Source: JBCBKU01 sp965267475 (GTDB taxonomy: Bacteria > Pseudomonadota > Alphaproteobacteria > Rhodobacterales > Rhodobacteraceae). From it: a stretch of DNA of 64,000 nt. Both the position numbers and the translations under genes were made by a program. Each line of letters opens with the position of its first letter. Position 1 is the stretch's first letter. The notes under the pieces were generated by a model. That model did not search any database, was not told the DNA's origin, and saw only the letters and a program-made list of their open reading frames with translations. The stretch lies in NCBI GenBank assembly GCA_965267475.1, contig OZ254079.1:620001-684000 (forward strand), given 5' to 3'. Positions 41,541 to 50,970 of the stretch are shown here, one piece after another.

Positions 41541-43517
41541 TCAAAGCTGGATGCGGAACCGCGCAAAACCGTCCGGCCCGTCGCCCGCTGGTTCGATCGT
41601 CACGCCTTTGACGTCGTCGGCATAGGCGCCTGCCTTGGGTCCGGTATCGAACAGAACAGAAGTTCCCGGCAATGGGGCAAAGGTCCAGTTTGCATCCGCC
41701 GAAGGCTGGATCGTGCCCTGTTCGACGATGTACCGGACGATCACATCGCGGTTCGTATCGGGTGCCTCAAAGATGATCGTGTCACCCTTGGCGCCCGGGA
41801 AGTTCCCGCCGCCCGATGCCCGATAGTTGTTTGTCGCAATCACGAACTCCATGTCATCCGTCACCGGCTGACCATTGAACATCAGGTTCTTGATCCGGTT
41901 GGCTTCGGGGTTCAAATCCTCGCCCTTTGGCGTGAACTTCGACGGTTCCGACAGATCGATCTGATACGTCACGCCATCGATGACATCGAAGTTGTAGCTT
42001 GGGAATTCCGGGTTCAGCAGAACTTGATCGGATGCACCGGGCTCGACCTGGTTGAACATCCCGGCCGAACGTTCCAGCCAATCCCGCACTTCCGCGCCAG
42101 TCACTTTCACAGCGCGCACCGTATTCGGGTATAGGTACAGGTCGGCCACGTTCTTGATCGCCACGTCACCCGCAGACACATCAGTATAGTATTCCGGTCC
42201 ACCCCGGCCGCCGGCCTTGAAGGGTGCCGCAGCAGAGAGGATCGGCAAGCCCTCGAACTCGGTCCCGGCCAGCATCTCACCAATGTACCATTTCTGGGCA
42301 ATCGACACGATCTGAACCGATGGGTCATCGGCCACCAGCGCGAAGTAGCTGTGAAGCGGTGCGGCGGTTTTGCCCACGGCCCGACGGACATAAGCCAGCG
42401 TCTCGTCATGGACATCTTGCACGGACGCCAACACGGTTTCGTCGCTTTCGACCAGCGCCGTAACAGACCTATCTTCGTTGCGCTTCGAAATGGGTCGCGT
42501 CTCAACCGAGCTGGTGACAACGCGCCAGTCGGACCCGTCCTTCTCGATCATCAGATCGATGACACCCAGATGAGATCCCCAGAACCCGCCCATGGTGGCG
42601 GGTTTGCCATGGATCGTTCCGGCCTCGGCATCGACAGCAGCGAAATCGGCGTAAGCGGGCGAGGGGAAGACCAAATGCGAATGCCCAGTCATAAGTGCGT
42701 CGATCCCATCGACCTGGGCCAGTGGAACCGATGCGTTTTCCATCCCGTCGGAATGGTCTGCGGCGCCGATCCCGGAGTGCGACAGCGCGATGATGATGTC
42801 GGCGCCCTCTTCCTTCATCTGCGGGACATAGGCGTTCGCGACCTCAATGATGTCGCGGGCCTGCACGTTGCCTTCGAGGTGCTTCCGGTCCCAGTTCATG
42901 ATCTGGGGCGGCACAAATCCAATAAGCCCGACTTTGATCGCATGCTCTTCGCCGGCGCCATCAGTGACCATCCGGTCGAGGATGACATAGGGCGGGATCA
43001 AAGTGGTGTCGTCGCGGGGGCCTGCGCCCATTTCCTTGACCACATTGGCCGAGATGATCGGGAATTTCGCACCAGCCAAAGACTTCATCAGGAAGTCGAG
43101 GCCATAGTTGAATTCGTGATTTCCAAGCGTCGAAGCATCGAAGCCCACGGCGTTCATAGCAGTGATGACCGGGTGTTCGTCGCCGTCTTTCATCCCCCGT
43201 TCGTAAGCGATGTAGTCGCCCATCGGGTTCCCTTGCAGGAAGTCGCCATTGTCGACCAGCAATGCGTTCGTTGCTTCGGCCCGGATATCGGCCACATGGG
43301 CGGCAGTACGTGCAAGCCCTACTGTGTCGACCGGGCGGTCACCGTAATAGTCATAAGGGAAGACGTGCACATGCAGGTCGGTCGTCTCCATGATCCTGAG
43401 ATGCGCCTGTCCCGCCGCGGCGCGCGCCGAATACGGGTGCATCGCCACTAAGGTGGCCCCGGCTGTGCTGGCCAAGAATGAACGGCGGCTCATGGCGAAA
43501 TGGTTTGTTCTGCCCAT
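41541..43517 (-). CDS. cpdB: Bifunctional 2',3'-cyclic-nucleotide 2'-phosphodiesterase/3'-nucleotidase
   Basis: A 658-residue 5'-nucleotidase-family metallophosphoesterase. A twin-arginine signal (MSRRSFLAST) starts the exported form. The metal-binding blocks TTDLHVHVFPYDYY, DNGDFLQGN, LGNHEFNYGLDFL, SHSGIG and GHSHLVFPS are present. The C-terminal substrate domain shows NYRASGGGNFPGAK. It degrades periplasmic RNA breakdown products to nucleosides. The ATG at 43517 is placed before the Tat motif; the upstream extension has no similarity. Confidence 0.9.
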   Translation of the reverse strand: MGRTNHFAMSRRSFLASTAGATLVAMHPYSARAAAGQAHLRIMETTDLHVHVFPYDYYGDRPVDTVGLARTAAHVADIRAEATNALLVDNGDFLQGNPMGDYIAYERGMKDGDEHPVITAMNAVGFDASTLGNHEFNYGLDFLMKSLAGAKFPIISANVVKEMGAGPRDDTTLIPPYVILDRMVTDGAGEEHAIKVGLIGFVPPQIMNWDRKHLEGNVQARDIIEVANAYVPQMKEEGADIIIALSHSGIGAADHSDGMENASVPLAQVDGIDALMTGHSHLVFPSPAYADFAAVDAEAGTIHGKPATMGGFWGSHLGVIDLMIEKDGSDWRVVTSSVETRPISKRNEDRSVTALVESDETVLASVQDVHDETLAYVRRAVGKTAAPLHSYFALVADDPSVQIVSIAQKWYIGEMLAGTEFEGLPILSAAAPFKAGGRGGPEYYTDVSAGDVAIKNVADLYLYPNTVRAVKVTGAEVRDWLERSAGMFNQVEPGASDQVLLNPEFPSYNFDVIDGVTYQIDLSEPSKFTPKGEDLNPEANRIKNLMFNGQPVTDDMEFVIATNNYRASGGGNFPGAKGDTIIFEAPDTNRDVIVRYIVEQGTIQPSADANWTFAPLPGTSVLFDTGPKAGAYADDVKGVTIEPAGDGPDGFARFRIQL

Positions 43518-43682
43518 AGAAAAATCCCCCTGATTAGATCGTGCCCAAAGCACAACCACAAGCTGAACAAACGGACAGGTTGTTCTGGCAATACGGTTGC
43601 TGAACACATTTGCAGTCGACAACGGTTGGCAAATACCGTTTCCGTGCAACGCAATTATAACACGAATAACGGGTCCCGGAAT

Positions 43683-44639
43683 TTGAAACTGGCAGAAAAT
43701 GTCACCTTTGGCGGTTCAGCGCTGAACCGGGCCGCGGAACTGCGCGCATCGCCTGAGAAATTGGCGGCGCTGGCGTCGGACACATCGGCGCGGATACTGC
43801 CGGTTTGGCGGGGCCAGACGCTTTTTGCGGATGCGGGCCGGTTGGGTTGGCTGCCCTTAGATCACGCGATTCTCGACCCTCAGGCAGAACGCGTGTTCCT
43901 GGGCTTGGATGATGGCGGGCCCCGTTTTGGGGTGGACTTTTCGGCTTGGGAACCGGGCGAGACGACAATCGACACTGCCGCCTTTTTCGATCCGAATGCG
44001 CAAATCCACCCAGGGCTTCCGGACGGCTATGGCTTTGCCAATCTGCGCGGCCGAATGGCGGCGATTACGGCGCGCGACGCCGAACTTGCCGCAACCGCGC
44101 GGGCGCTTCTGAATTGGCATGCGACCCACAAGTTCTGCGCCCGTTGCGGTGATCCGAGCGTCATGTCCCAAGGGGGGTGGCAACGGGATTGCCCGACTTG
44201 CGGGGGCCATCACTTTCCGCGGACGGACCCGGTCGTTATCATGTTGATCTTAAAAGGGAATGATCTGCTTGTCGGCCGCTCACCCGGATGGCCCGACGGC
44301 ATGTTTTCGCTACTTGCGGGGTTCGTTGAGCCGGGCGAAACCATCGAGGCCGCCGTTCGGCGTGAGGTGTTTGAAGAATCGGGCATAAGGGTGGGTCAGG
44401 TGGACTATCTTGCCTCTCAACCCTGGCCCTTCCCGTCGTCCTTGATGATTGGATGTGTCGGAGTGGCCGAAAGCCGTGACATCACTTTGGATCCTGTCGA
44501 ATTGGAGGATGCGATCTGGGTCAGCCGGGAAGAGACAGCCGAGATCTTTGCAGGTACGCATCCCACCATCCGCGAGCCGCGGCGTGGGGCCATTGCCCAT
44601 TTTCTTATAAAGCGCTGGCTTGAAGACAATCTCGATTAG
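43683..44639 (+). CDS. nudC: NADH pyrophosphatase NudC (NAD-capped RNA hydrolase)
   Basis: A 318-residue Nudix enzyme. The N-terminal domain carries a Cys4 zinc ribbon (CARCGD ... CPTCGG), followed by the Nudix box GFVEPGETIEAAVRREVFEESGI and the NudC-specific SQPWPFPSSLM. It cleaves NADH and NAD caps on RNA. The start is uncertain: TTG at 43683 yields the usual LKLAENVTFGGSAL N-terminus but has a weak ribosome site, and a GTG at 43644 is an alternative. It is divergent from cpdB. Confidence 0.9.
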   Translation: MKLAENVTFGGSALNRAAELRASPEKLAALASDTSARILPVWRGQTLFADAGRLGWLPLDHAILDPQAERVFLGLDDGGPRFGVDFSAWEPGETTIDTAAFFDPNAQIHPGLPDGYGFANLRGRMAAITARDAELAATARALLNWHATHKFCARCGDPSVMSQGGWQRDCPTCGGHHFPRTDPVVIMLILKGNDLLVGRSPGWPDGMFSLLAGFVEPGETIEAAVRREVFEESGIRVGQVDYLASQPWPFPSSLMIGCVGVAESRDITLDPVELEDAIWVSREETAEIFAGTHPTIREPRRGAIAHFLIKRWLEDNLD

Positions 44640-44677
44640 CCGCAGACTCGCCCGAGGCTGCGAGGGGCCGTGGGACG

Positions 44678-45136
44678 ATGAAGTTCTCGACACGAGAAGA
44701 CATTGAGGCACCGATTGATGAGGTCTTCGCCTCATTGACGGATTTTGCCTATTTTGAACGCCAGGCCATGCGGCGCGGCATTGAAGTGACGCGGGACAAC
44801 CCGGCGCCTGGCGAAGGGGCGGCCTGGTCCGTCCGCGCGCCATTTCGCGGTAAGACGCGGGACATTGTCCTGGATGTTACGCGGCTGGTGAAACCCGAGA
44901 ACCTGTTGGTTCATTCGAAGTCCAGCGGGATGAGCTGTGATTTCGAAGTGAAGCTGATGTCTTTGTCCCGGCAGCGAACGCGCATGATCGTATCAGCCGA
45001 TATCAGGCCACAGACATTTGCCGCGCGCGTCGTGATCCAATCGCTGAAGCTGGCCAAGGCCACTCTGTCGCGCCGGTTCGAGACCCGTGTTGCAGGGCTT
45101 GCGCGGCGTATCGAAGACAGATTTGCGACGCCTTAG
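44678..45136 (+). CDS. SRPBCC (START-fold) family protein
   Basis: A 152-residue protein with the polyketide cyclase/START-like pattern: MKFSTREDIEAPIDEVFASLTDFAYFERQAMRRG, strands, then a long C-terminal helix VIQSLKLAKATLSRRFETRVAGLARRIED. Such proteins bind hydrophobic ligands; the ligand is unknown. It follows nudC by 38 bp, and its stop overlaps the convergent pheA stop by 4 bp. Confidence 0.82.
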   Translation: MKFSTREDIEAPIDEVFASLTDFAYFERQAMRRGIEVTRDNPAPGEGAAWSVRAPFRGKTRDIVLDVTRLVKPENLLVHSKSSGMSCDFEVKLMSLSRQRTRMIVSADIRPQTFAARVVIQSLKLAKATLSRRFETRVAGLARRIEDRFATP

Positions 45137-45966
45137 ACGCGTGATCGGCTGGCGGGATAGACGCCCAAAACGCGAAACTCAGACGTAAAATACTCCAATT
45201 CCTCGAACGCGAGCTGCACGCTTTTGTCGTCGGGATGCCCTTCGATATCTGCGTAAAACTGGGTCGCCGTGAACGACCCCCCGACCATGTAGCTTTCCAG
45301 CTTGGTCATGTTCACACCGTTTGTCGCAAAGCCGCCCATGGCCTTGTACAAGGCGGCCGGGATGTTTCTGACGCGGAATACGAAGGACGTGATCATTTCA
45401 CCTTCGCCGCGCCGGGACAGGTCCGGTTCGGCCGCCATGATCAGAAACCGCGTGGTGTTGGTTTGGCTGTCTTCGATATCGCGTGCCAAGACCTTCAACC
45501 CATAGGTTTCGGCTGCCAGTTCCGAGGCCAAGGCACCTTCATGCCGCGCTCCCGTTTCGGCAAGTTCGGCAGCCGCGCCCGCGCTGTCGGCGGCGGTTTC
45601 CGCAAGAATCCCGTGTTTTGTCAGGAATGTCCGGCATTGCGGAATCAGGACCAGATGCGCACGGACCACTTTGATATCTTCAAGCGCAACACCTGGATTC
45701 GCCATCAGTGCTATGCGCACGCGGACGAACGCTTCATCCACCACATGCAAACCGCTGTCCGGCAACAAGCGATGAATATCGGCCACCCGGCCATAGGTCG
45801 AGTTTTCCACCGGCAGCATTGCCAGTTCGGCCCGACCGCTGCGCACGGCTTCGACCACGTCTTCAAAGGTCCGGCAGGGCAGGGCCTCATATTCCGGGCG
45901 CGTGGCCCGGCAAGCTTCATGGGAATAAGCCCCTGCCTCACCCTGGAAAGCGATCCGCTTTGCCAT
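45133..45966 (-). CDS. pheA: Prephenate dehydratase
   Basis: A 277-residue stand-alone enzyme converting prephenate to phenylpyruvate. It has the catalytic domain with IAFQGEAGAYSHEACR and the NTTRFLIM motif containing the catalytic Thr-Arg-Phe, then an ACT regulatory domain with NMTKLESYM at the GALV/ESRP-equivalent site. No chorismate mutase domain is fused, as usual in alphaproteobacteria. Phenylalanine feedback via the ACT domain is expected. It is divergent from the cytochrome gene. Confidence 0.94.
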   Translation of the reverse strand: MAKRIAFQGEAGAYSHEACRATRPEYEALPCRTFEDVVEAVRSGRAELAMLPVENSTYGRVADIHRLLPDSGLHVVDEAFVRVRIALMANPGVALEDIKVVRAHLVLIPQCRTFLTKHGILAETAADSAGAAAELAETGARHEGALASELAAETYGLKVLARDIEDSQTNTTRFLIMAAEPDLSRRGEGEMITSFVFRVRNIPAALYKAMGGFATNGVNMTKLESYMVGGSFTATQFYADIEGHPDDKSVQLAFEELEYFTSEFRVLGVYPASRSRV

Positions 45967-46076
45967 ATCCTTACGTCCGCTGCAAAATTCTATGCAATCT
46001 GGCGGCTCTTATCGCTTGAAAGCCGGGATGGGAAGCGGATACATAGCCGCGGCTGTACCGAAGGTAGGGAACCCGA

Positions 46077-46601
46077 ATGTTCGACACGATGACGCTGACC
46101 AAGGCAGGCGCCGGATTGTGCACCGCCTTTTTGTTGTTGCTTCTGGGCTCTTGGGCCGCGCGTGAGATCTATGAGGTGGGAAGCCATAGCGGCGACCACC
46201 ACGAACAGGCGTATGCCATCGAAGTTGAAGGCGGGGACCATGGCGGCGAAGAAGTCGCCGAAGAAGAAGTGCCCTTCGAAGAAGTGTTCGCATCAGCCGA
46301 TGCCGCCGCCGGTGAACGGCTTTGGCGTCCATGCGCTGCCTGCCACAAGCTGGAAGATGGCGCCAACGGAACCGGCCCGCACCTTTTCAACGTGGTTGGG
46401 CGTGACAAAGGCGCGGTTGACGGCTTCCCGTATTCGGATGCCATGCTGGCCGCCGAAGGCGACTGGACGCCCGAGAACCTTTCCAGCTTCATCGAGAACC
46501 CGAAAGGCTATCTGGATGGAACAAAGATGGTCTATCGCGGCATGGATGACGTCGAAGATCGCGCCAATTTAATTGCCTATCTGGCGACATTCGGCGGCTG
46601 A
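46077..46601 (+). CDS. Membrane-anchored cytochrome c (c552/CycM-like)
   Basis: A 174-residue class I cytochrome c with an N-terminal membrane anchor (ALGA-free hydrophobic TAFLLLLLGSWAA) and an acidic linker of about 35 residues. The haem site is CAACH (Cys86, Cys89, His90); KMVYRGM offers the distal Met. Proteins like CycM shuttle electrons between the bc1 complex and cytochrome oxidase. It is followed by an intrinsic terminator and is divergent from pheA. Confidence 0.9.
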   Translation: MFDTMTLTKAGAGLCTAFLLLLLGSWAAREIYEVGSHSGDHHEQAYAIEVEGGDHGGEEVAEEEVPFEEVFASADAAAGERLWRPCAACHKLEDGANGTGPHLFNVVGRDKGAVDGFPYSDAMLAAEGDWTPENLSSFIENPKGYLDGTKMVYRGMDDVEDRANLIAYLATFGG

Positions 46602-46629
46602 ACCTGCCCTGGAACGCTCGAAATGTTAC

Positions 46630-46656
46630 AAAACCCGTGCCAACGCGCGGGTTTTT
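46630..46656 (+). terminator. Intrinsic terminator of the cytochrome c gene
   Basis: AAACCCGTGC pairs with GCGCGGGTTT (one G-T wobble) around CAAC, followed by TTT. It begins 28 bp after the stop codon. Confidence 0.85.
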
Positions 46657-46768
46657 TGCGTTTGCCTTCACCTTTTCTTGACGGATCATCAACTTGATCA
46701 GTCGACAATGGCAAAATTAGCTTAAATCTATCCATATAGTGCGGAACAGAATGTTTACGGAGGCACCC

Positions 46769-48682
46769 ATGGTCCAAGGCGCACGCGCAATCGCTGCAAA
46801 GGCAGAGACTGAGACGAGCGTAAATCTTTGGCGATGGGGAGCCGGGCTGGTGGGTCTGTCCTTGGCCGCACTTCTGGCGGCGACGGGCGCAAAGGGCCAG
46901 GACGTGATCGTCAGCCACGGCTTCACGAACTTTGGCGAATTAAAGCATGCAGCAGACATTCCGCATTTTCCCTATGTGAACCCGGATGCGCCTAAGGGCG
47001 GCGAGTTTTCGACTAACGCGCAGGGAAATTTCGACAGTTTCAATCCCTACACGCGAAAAGGCGTTACTGCGTCCAGCACCGCTTTGATGTGGGAAAACAT
47101 ATTGGTCGGTGCGGCGGACGACCCTTATGGTGTCTATTGCTACTTGTGCGAGACCATGGAGTACCCGGAAAGCCTTGACTGGGTAATCTTCAATCTTCGC
47201 GATGACGTGATGTTCTGGGACGGGACCAACCTGACCGCCGAAGACGTCAAATTCACATTTGAGCTGTTCCTGGAGCAAGGGATCGCAGAGTTCCGGAACG
47301 CCTTTTCGGGCTTTATCGAAAACGTTGAGATCCTCGATACCCACCGGATCAAGTACACCTTCACCGAAGATGCCTCGCGCCGGGACGTCATCTCGTTTGC
47401 AGGTGGCACGCCCGTCTTCTCAAAGGCGTGGTTCGAGGAAACAGGTGCTCGGATCGACGACTCTACTTTGGAACCCTTTATGGGAACCGGCGCCTACAAG
47501 ATCGGCAGCTTCGATGTGGGGCGCCAACTGATCTATGCGCGCGATCCGAACCACTGGGGCGCGGATCATCCGTACAACATCGGTCAGAACAACTTTGATA
47601 CGATCCGGATTGAGTACTTCTCGGACAACACGGCTGCGCTGGAAGGCTTCAAAGCCGGTGAATACCACTTCAAGTCCGAAAACTCATCGAAAGACTGGGC
47701 GACAGGTTACGACTTCCCGGCCCTGACCGAAGAGGGCTGGGTCATCAAGGAAGAGATCCCGGATGGCTCAATCGGATCGGCGCAGTCCTTCATCTTCAAT
47801 CTTCGGCGTGAGAAGTGGCAGGACCCGAAAGTCCGCGAGGCCGTCCGGCTGATGTTCAACTTCGAATGGTCCAATGAAACTCTGTTTTTCGGGCTCTATG
47901 AGCGCGTGAACTCGTTCTGGGAAAACTCAGAGCTCGAAGCAAAAGGTCCACCGACCGACGCGGAAAAGGCGATATTGCAGCCGCTGGTGGACGATGGCCT
48001 TTTGGACGCGTCCATCTTAACGGATGATCCCGCTTTGGCACCGGAATCGGGTGCGCGCCCACTTGACCGCAGGAATTTGCGACGGGCGTCGGCCTTGCTG
48101 GACGAAGCCGGCTGGGTCACCGACAGTCGTGGGATGCGCGTCAAAGACGGGGAAGAGCTGACAGCGGTATTCCTGTCCTTCAGTCCAGCCTTCGACCGGA
48201 TCATCAACCCCTATGTAGAAAACCTGAACAATCTTGGGATCCAGGCCAAGCTAGAGCGGGTCGATATTGCCCAGTATCAGGAACGTCGTCGGGCCGCGGA
48301 TTACGACCTGACGACCCACACGTTCTCGATGACACTGGAACCAGGCAACAGCTTGCGCCAATGGTACGGGTCCGAGACCGCCGAAGACAGTTCCCGCAAC
48401 CTGATGGGCCTTCAGAACGAGGCGGTGGACCGTCTGCTTTTGCCGGTAATCGAAGCGGAAACGCTGGAAGATATGATCACGGCAACCCATGCGCTGGACC
48501 GAGTGCTACGTGCCGAGGGCTTTTGGGTGCCGCAATGGTTCAAGGACGTCTATACGGTCGCCTATTACGATATGTATCGGTACCCTGATCCGACCCTATC
48601 GCCGTTCGCGCTCGGCACCACGTCTTACTGGTGGTATGACGCCGAGGCGGGCGAGAAGCTCCGCGCGGAAGGCGCGTTCTAA
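46769..48682 (+). CDS. yejA: Peptide ABC transporter substrate-binding protein (YejA-like)
   Basis: A ~637-residue family 5 extracellular solute-binding protein. The N-terminal hydrophobic stretch LVGLSLAALLAATGAKG is a signal peptide with an extended n-region. The mature part shows FPYVNPDAPKGGEFSTNAQGNFDSFNPYTRKG and VDRLLLPVIEA, typical of YejA. ATG at 46769 is preferred because GGAGG lies 7 nt upstream; an ATG at 46751 lacks a site. YejABEF imports oligopeptides and, in E. coli, microcin C. It begins a complete yejABEF operon. Confidence 0.9.
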   Translation: MVQGARAIAAKAETETSVNLWRWGAGLVGLSLAALLAATGAKGQDVIVSHGFTNFGELKHAADIPHFPYVNPDAPKGGEFSTNAQGNFDSFNPYTRKGVTASSTALMWENILVGAADDPYGVYCYLCETMEYPESLDWVIFNLRDDVMFWDGTNLTAEDVKFTFELFLEQGIAEFRNAFSGFIENVEILDTHRIKYTFTEDASRRDVISFAGGTPVFSKAWFEETGARIDDSTLEPFMGTGAYKIGSFDVGRQLIYARDPNHWGADHPYNIGQNNFDTIRIEYFSDNTAALEGFKAGEYHFKSENSSKDWATGYDFPALTEEGWVIKEEIPDGSIGSAQSFIFNLRREKWQDPKVREAVRLMFNFEWSNETLFFGLYERVNSFWENSELEAKGPPTDAEKAILQPLVDDGLLDASILTDDPALAPESGARPLDRRNLRRASALLDEAGWVTDSRGMRVKDGEELTAVFLSFSPAFDRIINPYVENLNNLGIQAKLERVDIAQYQERRRAADYDLTTHTFSMTLEPGNSLRQWYGSETAEDSSRNLMGLQNEAVDRLLLPVIEAETLEDMITATHALDRVLRAEGFWVPQWFKDVYTVAYYDMYRYPDPTLSPFALGTTSYWWYDAEAGEKLRAEGAF

Positions 48683-48697
48683 GGCCCGGTCCGCGCC

Positions 48698-49780
48698 ATG
48701 GGTGCCTATATCATACGTCGCCTTCTGTTGGTGATCCCCACGCTTCTGGGCATCATGATCATCAACTTCACGCTGACCCAATTCGTCCCGGGCGGGCCGA
48801 TCGAACAGATCATTGCGCAGCTTGAAGGGCAGGGAGATGTATTTGAAGGGATTTCGGGCGGCGGTTCGGAAAACCTCGACACCGGCGGCGATGAGAACGG
48901 CTATATCGGAGGGCGTGGCCTGCCTGCCGATTTCATCGAGCAGCTTGAGCGCGAATTTGGCTTCGACAAACCGCCGCTTGAGCGTTTCCTGGATATGATG
49001 TGGAACTATATCCGGTTTGATTTTGGCGAAAGCTATTTCAGATCCGTGCGGGTCCTGGATCTGGTGTGGGAAAAGATGCCCGTCTCGATCACGCTGGGAC
49101 TTTGGTCAACGCTGATCGCATATCTCATCTCGATCCCGCTCGGCATTCGGAAGGCTGTTCGCGACGGTTCGTCCTTCGACACCTGGACGTCTGGTGCGAT
49201 CATCATCGGTTATGCGATCCCGGGCTTCCTGTTCGCGATCCTTTTGCTGGTCCTGTTCGCTGGCGGGTCCTATTGGCAGATCTTTCCACTTCGGGGCCTG
49301 ACCTCGGACAATTGGGAAGACCTCAGCCTGATCGGCAAAGCACTGGACTACCTATGGCATATCACCTTGCCTGTGCTTGCCATGTCGATTTCAGGCTTTG
49401 CGACGCTGACGCTGCTGACCAAAAACTCGTTCCTGGATGAGATCAAGAAGCAATATGTGATCACCGCAAAGGCCAAGGGGCTGACCGAAAGGCGTGTGCT
49501 GTATGGCCATGTTTTTCGCAACGCCATGTTGATTGTGATCGCCGGTTTCCCGTCGCTGTTTATTGGCATTTTCTTTGGTGGTTCCCTCATCATCGAGACG
49601 ATCTTTTCGCTCGATGGTCTTGGCCGGCTCGGGTTTGAGGCCGCGATTGCCCGCGATTATCCGGTGATCTTTGGCACGCTGTTTTTCTTTGGGCTTGTCG
49701 GCTTGGTCGTCGGGATCTTGTCTGATCTGATGTACGTCTTCGTCGACCCCCGGATCGACTTTGAAAGCCGGGAGAGCTGA
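48698..49780 (+). CDS. yejB: Peptide ABC transporter permease YejB
   Basis: A 360-residue DppB-type permease with six hydrophobic segments. After the first membrane helix there is the LTQFVPGGPIEQIIAQLEGQ loop, and later the EAA-like region ITAKAKGLTERRVLYGHVFRNAMLIVIAG. The extended periplasmic loop after helix 1 is a YejB trait. It lies 15 bp after yejA and 2 bp before yejE. Confidence 0.93.
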   Translation: MGAYIIRRLLLVIPTLLGIMIINFTLTQFVPGGPIEQIIAQLEGQGDVFEGISGGGSENLDTGGDENGYIGGRGLPADFIEQLEREFGFDKPPLERFLDMMWNYIRFDFGESYFRSVRVLDLVWEKMPVSITLGLWSTLIAYLISIPLGIRKAVRDGSSFDTWTSGAIIIGYAIPGFLFAILLLVLFAGGSYWQIFPLRGLTSDNWEDLSLIGKALDYLWHITLPVLAMSISGFATLTLLTKNSFLDEIKKQYVITAKAKGLTERRVLYGHVFRNAMLIVIAGFPSLFIGIFFGGSLIIETIFSLDGLGRLGFEAAIARDYPVIFGTLFFFGLVGLVVGILSDLMYVFVDPRIDFESRES

Positions 49781-49782
49781 CG

Positions 49783-50970
49783 ATGGCCCTAGCAGAACCC
49801 GAGCTGAAACCCGAGGTTGAGACCGATCCCGACGCGGTCGCGATGCCCCCGAAGCGAAAGCGCATGTGGCTGTCGCCCTTGAACCAACGCCGCTGGCGAA
49901 ACTTCCGTCGCAATGGCCGCGCCTTCTGGTCCCTGATCATTTTCGGGGTGTTGTTCGGATTGTCGCTGTTCGCCGAGTTCCTGGCCAACGACAAGCCGCT
50001 GATCCTGAGCCACAACGGTGCGATATATACACCAGCCTTCAAGTTCTACTCGGAACGCGAGTTCGGTGGCGATCTGCCGACCGAGGCGCAATATCAGTAC
50101 GAGGACGTGCAATGCTTGATTGTCACGGGGGGCCTCGAAAGCTGCTTTGACGACCCCGAGGGCATATTGGCGCAGGCCGAATCCGGCCTCGTGGATGGCC
50201 AGGAGATTAACAAGGGTTGGATCCTTTGGGCGCCGATCCGATACCAGTATGACACGATTGTGGATACCGGCGGCGTTGCGCCGGGTCCGCCCTCAAGCCA
50301 GAATCTGCTTGGAACCGACGACACCAGCCGCGATGTGCTTGCGCGGGTGATATACGGTTTCCGGCTGTCGATCCTGTTCACGATCATCGTCACGGGCATC
50401 GCCTCGGTTGTCGGCATCATTGCGGGGGCTGTGCAGGGCTTCTTTGGCGGGTGGCTCGATCTGATCTTCCAGCGGATCCTTGAGATCTGGAGTTCGACCC
50501 CGTCGCTATTCGTCATCATCATCCTTTTTGCGATATTGGGACGAAGTTTCTGGTTACTTGTCTTCATAACGGTGCTTTTCGGATGGCCGGCCCTTGTGGG
50601 CGTTGTCCGGGCAGAGTTCCTGCGGGCCAGAAACTTCGAATACGTCCGTGCAGCCCGCGCGCTGGGCGTGTCGAACTGGACTATCATGTTCCGCCACATG
50701 CTTCCGAACGCGATGGTCGCGACGCTGACCCTTCTGCCCTTTGTCATCACTGGGACCATCGGCACATTGGCGGGCCTCGACTTCCTGGGCTTTGGCCTGC
50801 CATCTTCGGCGCCGTCCCTAGGTGAACTGACGCTTCAGGCCAAGCAGAACCTGCAAGCGCCCTGGCTGGCCTTCACGGCCTTCTTCACGTTCGCGATCAT
50901 GTTGTCCCTGCTGATCTTCATCTTCGAAGGGGTACGGGACGCCTTTGATCCGAGAAAGACCTTCACGTGA
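49783..50970 (+). CDS. yejE: Peptide ABC transporter permease YejE
   Basis: A 395-residue DppC-type permease. The cytoplasmic N-terminus (NQRRWRNFRRNGRAFWSLIIF) leads into helix 1. A ~110-residue periplasmic insert (YEDVQCLIVTGGLESCFDD) is characteristic of YejE. The EAA-like loop is YVRAARALGVSNWTIMFRHMLPNAMVATLTL. It overlaps yejF by 4 bp. Confidence 0.93.
   Translation: MALAEPELKPEVETDPDAVAMPPKRKRMWLSPLNQRRWRNFRRNGRAFWSLIIFGVLFGLSLFAEFLANDKPLILSHNGAIYTPAFKFYSEREFGGDLPTEAQYQYEDVQCLIVTGGLESCFDDPEGILAQAESGLVDGQEINKGWILWAPIRYQYDTIVDTGGVAPGPPSSQNLLGTDDTSRDVLARVIYGFRLSILFTIIVTGIASVVGIIAGAVQGFFGGWLDLIFQRILEIWSSTPSLFVIIILFAILGRSFWLLVFITVLFGWPALVGVVRAEFLRARNFEYVRAARALGVSNWTIMFRHMLPNAMVATLTLLPFVITGTIGTLAGLDFLGFGLPSSAPSLGELTLQAKQNLQAPWLAFTAFFTFAIMLSLLIFIFEGVRDAFDPRKTFT

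Noticed and set aside
42351..43451. 366-residue plus-strand ORF
   Set aside because: Antisense shadow of the cpdB-type gene, composition His/Arg/Asp-rich with no recognisable motif.
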